From Thiomicrorhabdus sp. ZW0627 (GTDB lineage Bacteria; Pseudomonadota; Gammaproteobacteria; Thiomicrospirales; Thiomicrospiraceae): a stretch of 64,000 nucleotides of DNA. Position numbers and translations under genes: made by a program. The stretch is from assembly GCF_029767005.1 (NCBI RefSeq), contig NZ_JARUQR010000001.1, positions 1,202,258 to 1,266,257 on the forward strand, read 5' to 3'. The notes beneath the pieces are model-generated. The model did no database searches. It saw only the letters and a list, made by a program, of their open reading frames with translations, and had not been told where the DNA came from. This document shows, piece by piece, positions 29,765 to 40,292 of this stretch (positions within the stretch are counted from its first letter, which is position 1; each line of letters opens with the position of its first letter).

Positions 29765-30856
29765 TCAGAAATCGCCGCCCGTAATTTCCGTATAGATATG
29801 GCGTGCGTTGTTCTTTGCCGCCTGCTGGAATACCGGACGATCCTTATACATCGACTGATCGACCTTTTCTGCATCCGCCATGCTTCCGCCATCGTCGACC
29901 ACCTTCTGTACCGCTTTATGCAGATAGACCAAATAGTCATAGGTTTGACGTTTAATGGTCGGCATATCGGTCGGTGTGCCATGTCCCGGAATGACCGTTG
30001 TGTCCATTGGAATCTGGTCAAGCATGTTTTTGAAAGAGCCTTCCCAGGCAAACGAATCGGTATAGCTGAAGAATACAGGCATTCGCTCGTTAAATCCAAT
30101 ATCCCCGGTCAGAATCACTTTACGGGAAGGAATGTAAGCACTCGTTGAGGCCGGCGTATGCCCCGGACCGAAATCCTTCAACAGCACATACTCGCCACCG
30201 CCAACGTCGATTTTAAGCTCGCCGTCGAAAGTAGTGAACTTGTCGCACACATTTCTTGCCGAAGAGGTGATCGCCCTCCCCACACGGATCGACCACTCCT
30301 CTTTGATGCTCGGGAATCCGGCACGGAACTGGTCGTTCGCCATCGTACTCGAATACAGGTTCTTGACGCCCACATCAACCCAATAACTGGCTCCAAGATA
30401 AGCGTGACCTTGATTGTTTTCTACGGCGACCCACTTAACAGGCTTGTCGGTAACCTGCTTGATCTGCTTGTGGAGACTGTATGCCAGAGCCGGGTTAGCA
30501 CCGGCATTAAAAACAAAGACACCGTCTTTGAAAACGATAAACGAAAGGTTGTTATTGAGTCCGAAGTTCGAAGGGTTGTGCCAGATCATACTGCCGACAA
30601 CGGTGTATACGCCGTCCTTAACCTTTACCGCCTTCGGAATCGGCAAAGCATCACCGATGTAACCGACCTTCTGTTCCGTTTTGATAACGTCCTTGGCATA
30701 AGCATCGACAGAATCTTCCAGCGTCACGCTGTGAGCACCCAACTCCTTAGCATACTGCTCGAATCCCGCGACATAAGGATCCTCTTCGGCGCTAACAGCC
30801 CCGCTGAAACCCAACAGAACTGACGACATTGCCAGTATCAAGACCCGCTTTTGCAT
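29765..30856 (-). CDS. Secreted MBL-fold protein with altered metal site
   Basis: This 363-residue protein has a signal peptide (ending AVSAEE) and a metallo-beta-lactamase fold. The usual HxHxDH motif is replaced by ENNQGH (residues 146-151). Only the last His remains, while H233 (GPGHTP), D252 (LTGDIGF) and H292 (IPGHGTP) are kept. One metal site is therefore probably lost or remodelled. Relatives are secreted, often SoxH-like or quinoprotein-associated MBL proteins, but no function can be assigned. It is followed by a divergent AI-2E gene. Confidence 0.82.
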   Translation of the reverse strand: MQKRVLILAMSSVLLGFSGAVSAEEDPYVAGFEQYAKELGAHSVTLEDSVDAYAKDVIKTEQKVGYIGDALPIPKAVKVKDGVYTVVGSMIWHNPSNFGLNNNLSFIVFKDGVFVFNAGANPALAYSLHKQIKQVTDKPVKWVAVENNQGHAYLGASYWVDVGVKNLYSSTMANDQFRAGFPSIKEEWSIRVGRAITSSARNVCDKFTTFDGELKIDVGGGEYVLLKDFGPGHTPASTSAYIPSRKVILTGDIGFNERMPVFFSYTDSFAWEGSFKNMLDQIPMDTTVIPGHGTPTDMPTIKRQTYDYLVYLHKAVQKVVDDGGSMADAEKVDQSMYKDRPVFQQAAKNNARHIYTEITGGDF

Positions 30857-30923
30857 AACCTACCCCCATATAAGTCAATGATTGCCAAATCATATTAACA
30901 TTTATATTTTATGGGGATTATTA

Positions 30924-32027
30924 CTATGTTCTATCAAGCAGATTAGAATTTTTATGCTCGTAGACATCGAAGATTGTGATCGCCATCGCAGCCATCACTG
31001 GACCGAAAAACAATCCGATCACACCGAAGTGAATCAAACCGGCGAATGTGGACAGAACCGTCAACAAAGTGTGATTCGCTACCGCCAGACCCTCGCCTGC
31101 TTGCCCCAGTGAACGAGTGATCTTATTGATCATGATCGGGCGCATGATGTTATCGATCACAAAGCCTGTGACCACCACACCCCAAAAAGCGATGACGGCT
31201 GCACTGACATAATCGCCTTGCGCAATCAGAAAAAGGGCAACCGGAATCCAGACCAACGCCGCGCCAACCACCGGAATGAAAGACGCCACAGCAATCGCCA
31301 TACCGATAAACAGCCCAGGCAATCCCAACAGCCAGGAAACAATTGCGAACGAAAGCCCTTGCATCAACGCGATCCCCAGAACCGAAAGCGTCAATACCGT
31401 CGATAGACTGGCGAAACGATCCATTACCATCTTGTCGTAATGGTTTTCCAAAGGCGACAGGATTTTGAGGTGGTGCGCGATCTTATGACCATCACGGTAG
31501 AAGAAAAACAGCGCGAACACCGACAAACCGATGAAGGTCACGAATGAGGAAGTACTGCCGACAATCCCTTCCAACAAAAACAACGTGATCTTTTGTGCGA
31601 AGGCGATGATTTTTTCCGAATTGTTCTTCAACTGCTCCAAAGCACTCAACTGCGCCTCATTGCTCAACGGCAGATAACTTAACAGAGTCTGGTTCATTTT
31701 CGCCAAGCTTTCTGCATCCTGCTGTGCAAACCAAGCCTGGGCACTGCCGTACAAGTTCCCCACTTGAAGACTCACCTCCACCAACAGATAAGTTACCGGA
31801 GCGATGACCACGACGAAAACCAATAAACTCATCGCTGTGGCCGCCATGGTTTCCGAATCATCGAACCGCGTCAGCAAGCGGCTATAAAACCCGTAACTCG
31901 CGGTCGCAAGAATCATCGCAAAGAACAATGCTTCCAAAAAAGGCGAAAATAACCACAACAAGCCAAACAGCGCTAACAACAGTAAAATGAGTAAAAAGCC
32001 TTCCTCATAGGGAGCATTTGAACGCAT
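30924..32027 (-). CDS. AI-2E family transporter
   Basis: This 367-residue membrane protein has about eight helices and a periplasmic-type helical loop (about residues 90-160). The family motifs include PVVGAALVWIPVALFL and the late FGVIGLFFGPVMAAMAI. Members export AI-2 or act as Na+/H+ antiporters; the role here is unknown. ATG 32027 has GAGG 6 nt upstream and gives a normal N-terminus. The frame back to 32081 would overlap divergent ppnN. Confidence 0.88.
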   Translation of the reverse strand: MRSNAPYEEGFLLILLLLALFGLLWLFSPFLEALFFAMILATASYGFYSRLLTRFDDSETMAATAMSLLVFVVVIAPVTYLLVEVSLQVGNLYGSAQAWFAQQDAESLAKMNQTLLSYLPLSNEAQLSALEQLKNNSEKIIAFAQKITLFLLEGIVGSTSSFVTFIGLSVFALFFFYRDGHKIAHHLKILSPLENHYDKMVMDRFASLSTVLTLSVLGIALMQGLSFAIVSWLLGLPGLFIGMAIAVASFIPVVGAALVWIPVALFLIAQGDYVSAAVIAFWGVVVTGFVIDNIMRPIMINKITRSLGQAGEGLAVANHTLLTVLSTFAGLIHFGVIGLFFGPVMAAMAITIFDVYEHKNSNLLDRT

Positions 32028-32072
32028 AATAGACCTCAGAAAGTATTCGAGCAAAATAAAGAGTACCCTACC

Positions 32073-33443
32073 ATGAACCAAAAAATTGAAAAAGTGATAA
32101 TTCGCCCGGAAGGCTCGCTACAGATACTCTCCTATCAAGAAGCCGAACAGCTCAGTGACATGAGTGCGGGCGGCTTGAACGACTTGCTTCGCCAGTGTGC
32201 TCTTGCTGTTCTTAATACCGGCTCTAAAGAAGACAGCGGTCTGGCGCTATTGGAGGCCTATCCCGATTTCGAAATCGATGTCGCGGTCAAAGGTCGCGGG
32301 GTACAGCTCATCATCACCCATCCGCCGCAACACGCCTTTGTCGACGGCGAAATGATCGTCGGTCTTAAAGAGCATCTTTATGCCGTGTTGCGCGACTTGG
32401 TCTATGCCCGCAACGAAATCCTGGAATCGGGACAGTATGACCTGAACGACAGCTTGGGTATCACCAACGCGATCTTCCATATCGCGCGTAACGCCAGATT
32501 GTTACATCCTGGCGCCATTCCCAACGTCATTGTTTGCTGGGGTGGACACTCCATTTCAAGAGAAGAGTACGACTACTCGAAACACCAAGGTTATGAGCTT
32601 GGCTTGCGCGGTCTCGACATCTGTACCGGATGTGGTCCGGGCGCAATGAAAGGCCCAATGAAAGGGGCCGTGCTTGGGCATGGAAAACAACGTTACGCCA
32701 ACGGCCGTTACATCGGCATCAGCGAACCGGGCATCATCGCCGCCGAAGCACCGAACGCCATCGTCAACGAACTGTGCATCCTTCCGGACATCGAAAAACG
32801 TCTGGAAGCGTTCGTGCGCATTGGACACGGCATCATCGTCTTCCCGGGCGGCGTCGGTACCATGGAAGAGATTCTCTACCTGATCAGCATCCTGTTGCAC
32901 CCAAAGAATAAAGATATGCCTTTCCCGCTGATTCTGACCGGTCCGGAAAACAGCAGAGGTTACTTCGACAGCATCCGTGAATTCATTTCCGTGACACTGG
33001 GCGAACCGGCTCTGGAACTGCTGAACATCGTCGTCGACGACACCAACCTGGTCGCGCAACAAATGAAGCAAGCCATGCAGGAAGTACGTCACGATCGCAA
33101 AGAGACTAGCGACGCCTACTACTACAACTGGCGACTACACATCGAACTCGACCAACAACAGCCGTTTGTTCCGACTCACGCCAATATGGCGAACCTGAAT
33201 CTACACAAGAACCAGCCTATTCACCAGCTTGCAAGTCAACTGCGCAAGGCTTTCTCGGGTATTGTCGCCGGTAACGTTAAGGCGGACGGGATTCGCGAGA
33301 TCGAATTCCACGGGCCTTTCGAACTGAATGGTGACCCTGAAATCATGCAGGCAATGGATGTGCTTCTGGAGAGTTTTGTTGAACAAAAACGCATGAAAAT
33401 CGACGCAAGCACGTATAATCCCTGCTATAAGATTATTCGTTGA
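32073..33443 (+). CDS. ppnN: Nucleotide 5'-monophosphate nucleosidase PpnN (LOG family)
   Basis: This 456-residue enzyme (formerly YgdH) cleaves purine and pyrimidine nucleoside monophosphates to base and ribose 5-phosphate and is tuned by (p)ppGpp in E. coli. The central LOG domain has CTGCGPGAMKGPMKGA and FPGGVGTMEEILYL, carrying the PGGxGTxxE catalytic motif. N- and C-terminal extensions match the E. coli length of about 454. It is 21 bp upstream of the helicase gene. Confidence 0.92.
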   Translation: MNQKIEKVIIRPEGSLQILSYQEAEQLSDMSAGGLNDLLRQCALAVLNTGSKEDSGLALLEAYPDFEIDVAVKGRGVQLIITHPPQHAFVDGEMIVGLKEHLYAVLRDLVYARNEILESGQYDLNDSLGITNAIFHIARNARLLHPGAIPNVIVCWGGHSISREEYDYSKHQGYELGLRGLDICTGCGPGAMKGPMKGAVLGHGKQRYANGRYIGISEPGIIAAEAPNAIVNELCILPDIEKRLEAFVRIGHGIIVFPGGVGTMEEILYLISILLHPKNKDMPFPLILTGPENSRGYFDSIREFISVTLGEPALELLNIVVDDTNLVAQQMKQAMQEVRHDRKETSDAYYYNWRLHIELDQQQPFVPTHANMANLNLHKNQPIHQLASQLRKAFSGIVAGNVKADGIREIEFHGPFELNGDPEIMQAMDVLLESFVEQKRMKIDASTYNPCYKIIR

Positions 33444-33464
33444 TAAAACCACCCTGAGACTCGC

Positions 33465-34688
<1,224 letters not shown>

Positions 34689-34700
34689 AACCGGTTAAAT

Positions 34701-34720
34701 CGGACAGGCCTGTCCGGTTT
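34701..34720 (+). terminator. Terminator with CAGGCCTG core after the helicase gene
   Basis: CGGACAGG/CCTGTCCG perfect hairpin-palindrome followed by GTTTT, 13 bp past the stop. A stronger terminator lies 45 bp further on. Confidence 0.6.
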
Positions 34721-34762
34721 TCCAAAACCCTTTTCGGCTCGCTTTACAGCCTTAAAGACATA

Positions 34763-34799
34763 AAAAAAGCGGTGTATCCCGTGTGATACACCGCTTTTT
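34763..34799. terminator. Bidirectional terminator between the helicase and EI24 genes
   Basis: AGCGGTGTATC and GATACACCGCT pair around a short loop. Seven A lie before and five T after, so it can stop transcripts from both convergent genes. Confidence 0.92.
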
Positions 34800-34827
34800 C
34801 ATTTCCATAACTTTTTGTCTTTTCTGA

Positions 34828-35601
34828 TTACGATTCCGTTTGCTTCGGCATAGTTGATAACACATCCAGATAATAATGTGCCATGGCAATCACCGCCAAA
34901 ACCGGTGCAAACAAACTTAATACCGGCAACAGACTTAAAGCGAAGAAACCCGCCAGTGCCAAGGTAGACGTCCAGTTACCAAGCGACTTCACTTCATTGA
35001 AGATCTTTTCCGGCAAAATCACCTGACCGACATCCAGAACCACCGAATAGCGAAAGAACAAGAATCCAAGAAGCCAGAACCATAGGATATTGATCAATGG
35101 AATGAACAGCATCGGAACCGTCACCAAAAACAGCAACAGCATCAACAGGCCGAATTTCAGAAGCTTCCACAACATACCGGACATGGTGCCATGTCCTTCA
35201 TAATGAGTGTGCGGGTAATGTTTGTCATGCACCGCCTTCACCAAACTATCGGTCATGAAACCGGTGATGATCATCGCAAACAGAAGAATCAGATAACTGC
35301 CAAGCAACACGCCCAACACACCCGCAATCACGGTGATCGCAAATCCCAAAATCCACAGAATCATCCCACCAATCAAGGGGATCGAGCCAATGGTCTCTTC
35401 AGCGGACGTTGTCCAGCTATTGAAGTCCTGAACCATCGGATTCTGAGTGACGAAATCGCTCATCATGAAGAATCCGAATAGACCGTACCCCATCAAGGAC
35501 ACCAAAACGATTGCAGCTCCGAAAGGGATGAACAATCGCCACAAAATCGCCGGCTCTTTCAAATCCGCCAGCGTTTTCCAGAACAGGTCAAAAGTCGTCA
35601 T
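34828..35601 (-). CDS. EI24/CysZ-like membrane protein
   Basis: This 257-residue protein has about six hydrophobic segments and the EI24 layout, including SYLILLFAMIITGFMTDSLVKAVHDKHYPH and the late MAHYYLD. E. coli CysZ of this family carries sulfate for cysteine synthesis. Sulfate uptake is possible here, but other EI24 proteins have unknown roles. It follows the aldehyde dehydrogenase gene by 2 bp. Confidence 0.8.
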   Translation of the reverse strand: MTTFDLFWKTLADLKEPAILWRLFIPFGAAIVLVSLMGYGLFGFFMMSDFVTQNPMVQDFNSWTTSAEETIGSIPLIGGMILWILGFAITVIAGVLGVLLGSYLILLFAMIITGFMTDSLVKAVHDKHYPHTHYEGHGTMSGMLWKLLKFGLLMLLLFLVTVPMLFIPLINILWFWLLGFLFFRYSVVLDVGQVILPEKIFNEVKSLGNWTSTLALAGFFALSLLPVLSLFAPVLAVIAMAHYYLDVLSTMPKQTES

Positions 35602-35603
35602 GA

Positions 35604-36974
35604 CTACTTGATCCAGACTGACTTGATGTTGGTGAACTCGCGGATACCATGAACCGAAAGCTCGCGGCCGTAACCGGAATTCTTAACTCCACCAAACGGT
35701 AATCTTGGATCAGAGAACGTTGTACTGTTGATGTAGGTCGCTCCCGATTCCATACCACGTGCCATAGTCTCCGCCGTGGCGATGTCGTCGCTCCAGATCG
35801 AACCACCCAATCCGAAATCGACCGAATTGGCGATTCCCAAAGCATGCGCCGGCTCGCTGGCTTTCAATACAATGGCCACAGGGCCGAAAAACTCTTCATT
35901 ATAAGCCGGCATGTTACTGGTGACATTGGTCAGGATAGTCGGTGCGTAATAACAACCTGGACGATCCAACTGATAACCGCCCGTGACGATTTTCGCCCCC
36001 AATTCAACCGAACGCATTACCTGGTCATGCAATTCATCCAGCAAATCCTGGCGCGCCATCGGTGCCAAAGTGGTTTCCGGATCCATCGGATCTCCGGCCA
36101 CAAAATGCGATTCAATCGCCTGCTTGAACTGCTCGATGAAGTCATCGGCAATGAACTGATCGACAATGAAACGTTTGGCGGCAATACAACTCTGCCCCAT
36201 ATTCACGAAACGACCTTTGATCGCCCCTTTGATTGCATCTTTTATATTGGCGTTATCCAATACGATGAACGCATCCGAACCACCCAGCTCCAAAACCGTT
36301 TTTTTCAATTCCGAACCGGCGATGCTGGCGACCTTACGGCCTGCTGATTCACTACCGGTCAACGCCACACCACGCACAGCAGGATGACGGATAACGCTCT
36401 CAACCTGAGAAGCCGAAATCATCAGAGTCGTCATACTGTATTCAGGGAATCCGGCCTTACGGAAGACTTCTTCAATGGCCAAAGCGCACTGAGGCACGTT
36501 TGAAGCGTGTTTTAACAAAACTACATTACCTGCCACCAACGCAGGCGCTGCCTGACGAAACACCTGCCAGAATGGGAAATTCCAAGGCATAACCGCTAAG
36601 ATGGCTCCTAAAGGCAGGTAAGCGATATAACTTTTGCTGGCATCGGTTTCGACCATTTCGTCGGCCAAATACGCAGGACCGTTTTCAGCGTAGAATTCAC
36701 AAACCCATGCCGATTTTTCAATTTCCGCTTCCGCTTCTGCGTAGGTCTTACCCATTTCCAACGTAATCAATTCCGCCAGCAGATCGCTGTCGTCGCGGAG
36801 CACATCGGCAACGCGTTTCATCAAGGCACAGCGGTCTTCGATTGGTGTCAACTTGGACCAGTCCGGAAAATGGTAACCTGCCTGAGTGACCACATCATCC
36901 AGAGTTTCCTGATCCCAGACATCAAATTCCGCTAATAATTCACCCGTCGCTGGGTTGATCGACTGCATTGCCAT
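35604..36974 (-). CDS. NAD(P)-dependent succinate-semialdehyde dehydrogenase
   Basis: This 456-residue aldehyde dehydrogenase oxidises an aldehyde to an acid, most likely succinate semialdehyde to succinate. The catalytic features are MPWNFPFWQ, the NAD-binding LTGSESAGRKVAS, the general base in LELGGSD and the nucleophile Cys in NMGQSCIAAKR. The C-terminus FGGVKNSGYGREL is typical. Length and motifs match the Sad/GabD-like SSADH group. A GGAG SD precedes ATG 36974. Such an enzyme could bridge an incomplete TCA cycle, but that is inference. Confidence 0.85.
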   Translation of the reverse strand: MAMQSINPATGELLAEFDVWDQETLDDVVTQAGYHFPDWSKLTPIEDRCALMKRVADVLRDDSDLLAELITLEMGKTYAEAEAEIEKSAWVCEFYAENGPAYLADEMVETDASKSYIAYLPLGAILAVMPWNFPFWQVFRQAAPALVAGNVVLLKHASNVPQCALAIEEVFRKAGFPEYSMTTLMISASQVESVIRHPAVRGVALTGSESAGRKVASIAGSELKKTVLELGGSDAFIVLDNANIKDAIKGAIKGRFVNMGQSCIAAKRFIVDQFIADDFIEQFKQAIESHFVAGDPMDPETTLAPMARQDLLDELHDQVMRSVELGAKIVTGGYQLDRPGCYYAPTILTNVTSNMPAYNEEFFGPVAIVLKASEPAHALGIANSVDFGLGGSIWSDDIATAETMARGMESGATYINSTTFSDPRLPFGGVKNSGYGRELSVHGIREFTNIKSVWIK

Positions 36975-36992
36975 GACTACTCCTAAAAACGT

Positions 36993-38198
36993 TTACGCTG
37001 TGACCGCTTGCTGAGCCCAAGCCGCAGCGGAAAGAAAATTATTGCTGATCCGGGTGATTCCCATCCCTTCAAAGGTAAGGTTCTCGGCTTCGTCTGGTCG
37101 ATGCTGCAAAACATCCAAAATCTCCAACACCTGTCCCATTGGTCCGTCATGACTAATCAACGCATTGCCCAGATCTTCGCTCAAAGGCAAAGCTTCGGCG
37201 ATTTCTTTAATCGGCATTTTAAAGTAGGCATCCAGATTCGACAGCAAACCGACCAGGAAAAAGCTGTCCTTGTCGTGCGACTTCCCGCTCTGACTGGACA
37301 TCAACTCACAGAACTTGGCGTTTAATAACGAGGTTGTGAGAAGTTCCTGCGGAACGTCTTCCAGGCTCGACAACATCAAAAGATTGACCCAGAACTTCAA
37401 TCGCTTCAAGCCCATATACTTCAGACCGTCGGCGATATTTTCAACTTTAACCGGAATGTCGTTTGCAGGATGATTGATTGCCATCAGCAATTTATGACTT
37501 AAACCGACGTCCTGTGAAATGACGGTCGTCAAATCGTCAAAGTCGGTCTCGGGGGAATTAACCTTAGCCATAAGCTGTAACAGGTTGAGAGGGTTACCGG
37601 ACAACTTTCGTCCATTGACGACAGTTGGATTGGTAAAGAAGTAGCCCTGAAAATAATCAAATCCTATCTGTTTAAGGTGTTTGAACTCATCTTCACTCTG
37701 CACCGCTTTTGCAATCACCTTGATGCCCTTCTCATGAAGGTGTTCAACCATATCTTTCAACTGGATTTCAGAAAAGTCTTTTACTCGAATCTTTGCATAA
37801 GCTGTGATGGTGGAAAGCTTCTCACAGGCCTCGTTAGCGGTATATTCATCCAGAAGGAAATGATAACCTTTGACTTTAAGCTCTTTGAGATTTCGCAGGA
37901 TATCCACTTTATCAAGAATGTCGGTCTTGACCTCTAGAACCACCAGATGGTCGGAGGTGAATTTATCGATATGTTCGGCTGATAACATGCTAGCCGGCAG
38001 GTGCAACATGGAAGGATAACTTCCTACAATGGCTTGAAATCCTATATCTTCTTCTGTCTTATCGATCAGTTCTTCCGTTGCCGACACGGATTGAACGTTT
38101 GGATTCATTCCCTGATGAAATCGGAGCTCGTAAGCATACAGCTTCATATTCCCATCAAGAATCGGTTGTCGACCGATATAAACATTAGAATTGTCCAT
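36993..38198 (-). CDS. EAL-HDOD protein with degenerate EAL domain
   Basis: This 401-residue protein joins an N-terminal EAL-like domain (about 1-195) to an HDOD domain (about 200-395). The EAL domain has lost its catalytic motifs: EAL reads YELRF, DDFG reads LDEYT and EGVE reads KAVQ. It should bind partners or nothing, not cut c-di-GMP. The HDOD part begins after SGNPLNLLQLMAKVN. Proteins of this YuxH/CdgJ type affect motility and signalling. An SD (GGTGA) precedes the ATG. Confidence 0.88.
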   Translation of the reverse strand: MDNSNVYIGRQPILDGNMKLYAYELRFHQGMNPNVQSVSATEELIDKTEEDIGFQAIVGSYPSMLHLPASMLSAEHIDKFTSDHLVVLEVKTDILDKVDILRNLKELKVKGYHFLLDEYTANEACEKLSTITAYAKIRVKDFSEIQLKDMVEHLHEKGIKVIAKAVQSEDEFKHLKQIGFDYFQGYFFTNPTVVNGRKLSGNPLNLLQLMAKVNSPETDFDDLTTVISQDVGLSHKLLMAINHPANDIPVKVENIADGLKYMGLKRLKFWVNLLMLSSLEDVPQELLTTSLLNAKFCELMSSQSGKSHDKDSFFLVGLLSNLDAYFKMPIKEIAEALPLSEDLGNALISHDGPMGQVLEILDVLQHRPDEAENLTFEGMGITRISNNFLSAAAWAQQAVTA

Positions 38199-38331
38199 AT
38201 ATTTTCACCTTGAGCCCTCTTCGCCGCATTGTCTAAAACTTTACGACGTTTATATTATTCATTCAAGCTCTACAAAAGCCTAAAAACCCAGCAGCCCTGC
38301 TATTTTTTCGACATCCTTGCCAACATTGTAA

Positions 38332-39675
38332 TCAACGATTGAACAGCAGACGCTGTCCCGGCGTGAATTCGGCGAATTCACCCTGATAATATTTCAACTC
38401 ACCCGAGACAATTGTCCCTATGACTGTCGACTTGAAAGTATGCCCTTCCCATGGAGACCACTGACACTTATAAAGAATGTGTTCTTTATCATCGGTATGT
38501 GGTTTATTCATATCCACCAATACCAAGTCCGCCCAGTACCCCTCGCGAATGAATCCGCGGTCTTCGATCTGATAGCGGATGGCGACATTGTGCGCGATTT
38601 TCTGAACCACGGTATGCAAATCAAACACTCCGTCATGCACCATATCCAACAGGGCAGACAGGGACTGTTGAACCTGAGGAAGGCCGGAAGGCGCGGTAAA
38701 ATATTTATTCTGTTTTTCGGCGTCCGTATGTGGTGCATGGTCGGTGGCGATGATATCGATACGACCTTCACGAACCGCCTGACGGATCGCATCACGGTCA
38801 GATTGTTTCTTAATCGCCGGGTTACACTTGATATACGCACCCTTGGTGGCGTAATCCTCTTCCGTGAACCACAGATGATGCACACACGCTTCAGCGGTGA
38901 TCTTCTTACCTTCAACCGGGCCAGGTTCAAACAGCTCCATCTCTTCGGCAGTGGTCAAATGCAAAATGTGCAAATCCGCCCCCGTCTGCTTTGCCAAATC
39001 CACGGCGAAAGAAGATGATTTGTAACAGGCTTCACGGCAACGGATTTCCGGGTGTGCTTCCATCGGCACATCTTCGCCGTACTGCTCTCGGTACTTAGCT
39101 TCCTGAGCCTGGATCATAGGCGTATCTTCACAGTGAGTCGTAATCAGAGTCGGACTGTAAGTGAAAATCTCACGCAACGCCTGTTCGCGATCCACCAGCA
39201 TATTCCCGGTCGACGCCCCCATGAACACTTTAACACCACAAACATTTCGTGGATTGACCTTTTTCAATTCTTCGATATTGTCGTTGGTCGCGCCGAAATA
39301 GAAAGAATAGTTAACCCAGGACTTTTCCGCGCCAATCTTGTACTTGGCTTCCAGATTTTCGATCGTCGTCGTGGTCGGTTTGACGTTCGGCATATCCATG
39401 AACGCCGTGGTTCCGCCTGCCAGCGCCGCTTTGGATTCGGTCGCGATATCCCCTTTACTGGTCAGCCCCGGATCTCTGAAATGCACCTGATCATCGATCA
39501 TACCCGGCAACAAGGTCAAGCCCCGGGCATCAATGACTTTATCAGCGTCGGCCTCTATGTTATCCGAGATTTTAGCAATACGCCCGTTTTGAATCAGAAC
39601 ATCCGCAACCCGGCTTTCACCCTCATTGACAAGGGTGGCCTGCGAGATCAATATGCTTTTTAGGGATTCACTCAT
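38332..39675 (-). CDS. pyrC: Dihydroorotase (variant metal motif)
   Basis: This 447-residue amidohydrolase should close carbamoyl-aspartate to dihydroorotate in pyrimidine synthesis. The entry motif is IDDQVHFRDPG, with Gln63 where most class I dihydroorotases have His (DxHxH). Later motifs are ITTHCEDT, HILHLTTAEE and IATDHAPH. The DDQVHFR form is, as I recall, frequent in Bacteroidetes dihydroorotases, so this branch may still be active with an altered metal site. ATG 39675 has GGAAGAG upstream; the long frame to 39822 adds nothing conserved. pyrE is 7 kb away on the other strand. Confidence 0.85.
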   Translation of the reverse strand: MSESLKSILISQATLVNEGESRVADVLIQNGRIAKISDNIEADADKVIDARGLTLLPGMIDDQVHFRDPGLTSKGDIATESKAALAGGTTAFMDMPNVKPTTTTIENLEAKYKIGAEKSWVNYSFYFGATNDNIEELKKVNPRNVCGVKVFMGASTGNMLVDREQALREIFTYSPTLITTHCEDTPMIQAQEAKYREQYGEDVPMEAHPEIRCREACYKSSSFAVDLAKQTGADLHILHLTTAEEMELFEPGPVEGKKITAEACVHHLWFTEEDYATKGAYIKCNPAIKKQSDRDAIRQAVREGRIDIIATDHAPHTDAEKQNKYFTAPSGLPQVQQSLSALLDMVHDGVFDLHTVVQKIAHNVAIRYQIEDRGFIREGYWADLVLVDMNKPHTDDKEHILYKCQWSPWEGHTFKSTVIGTIVSGELKYYQGEFAEFTPGQRLLFNR

Positions 39676-39839
39676 AACAACACTCTTCCTTTTGACGCTT
39701 TCAAGCCTTATCCAGCTTCCATGTTTGCGGGTTATTTTATCCTGAATGCCTCTATTCAGGTGGGTCTTTTTCACAAAAATCCCGGGGACGCGGGTAGAAT
39801 AAAACCCCAGCCCCGTTTTCACCCTTTTAAGGCCAGACT

Positions 39840-40163
39840 ATGAATCCAATCAAGTGGTTACTCATTGGTATTGTACGTTTCTATCAACTGTTTATCAGCC
39901 CGCTGATCGGACCTCGCTGTAGGTTCTACCCAACCTGCTCCAGTTACACAATTGAAGCCATCCAAAAACACGGCGTTTTATGCGGAAGCTGGCTGGCAAT
40001 CAAACGCATCGGCCGCTGCCATCCAGCCAATCCGGGAGGCGTCGATCCGGTCCCTGAATGCGGTTGCCGCTCAAAATCCGATTGTCACGAACACAATCAG
40101 GAAAACAAAGCGGTGAAAGATGAAACCGAAAAGCCAATGGAAACCGACCCTTCCAAACAATAG
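39840..40163 (+). CDS. yidD: Membrane protein insertion efficiency factor YidD
   Basis: This 107-residue protein is a small amphipathic membrane-associated factor that helps YidC. The core [33 protein letters not shown] and [17 protein letters not shown] is unmistakable. The charged C-terminal tail of about 35 residues is an extension. The gene normally lies in the rpmH-rnpA-yidD-yidC cluster; here it stands alone before ppk1. Confidence 0.93.
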   Translation: MNPIKWLLIGIVRFYQLFISPLIGPRCRFYPTCSSYTIEAIQKHGVLCGSWLAIKRIGRCHPANPGGVDPVPECGCRSKSDCHEHNQENKAVKDETEKPMETDPSKQ

Positions 40164-40188
40164 AAGTTCCACCTTCATATTCATGACG

Positions 40189-40221
40189 CTGTCATATTTT
40201 TGCTCAAAAATAAGCTACAAT
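40189..40221 (+). promoter_or_regulatory. Candidate Pho box and -10 upstream of ppk1
   Basis: CTGTCAT (a perfect Pho half-site), then ATTT, then TTGCTCA (a weak second half), then 9 nt and TACAAT as a -10. This spacing fits PhoB-activated promoters, which use the box in place of a -35. Only the first half-site matches well. Confidence 0.35.
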
Positions 40222-40292
40222 TAACAAGCACATTTCCGATAGATTTACGGCAATGTACGTGCATTTCGATCAACGGCAACAAAGGGGCAGCC

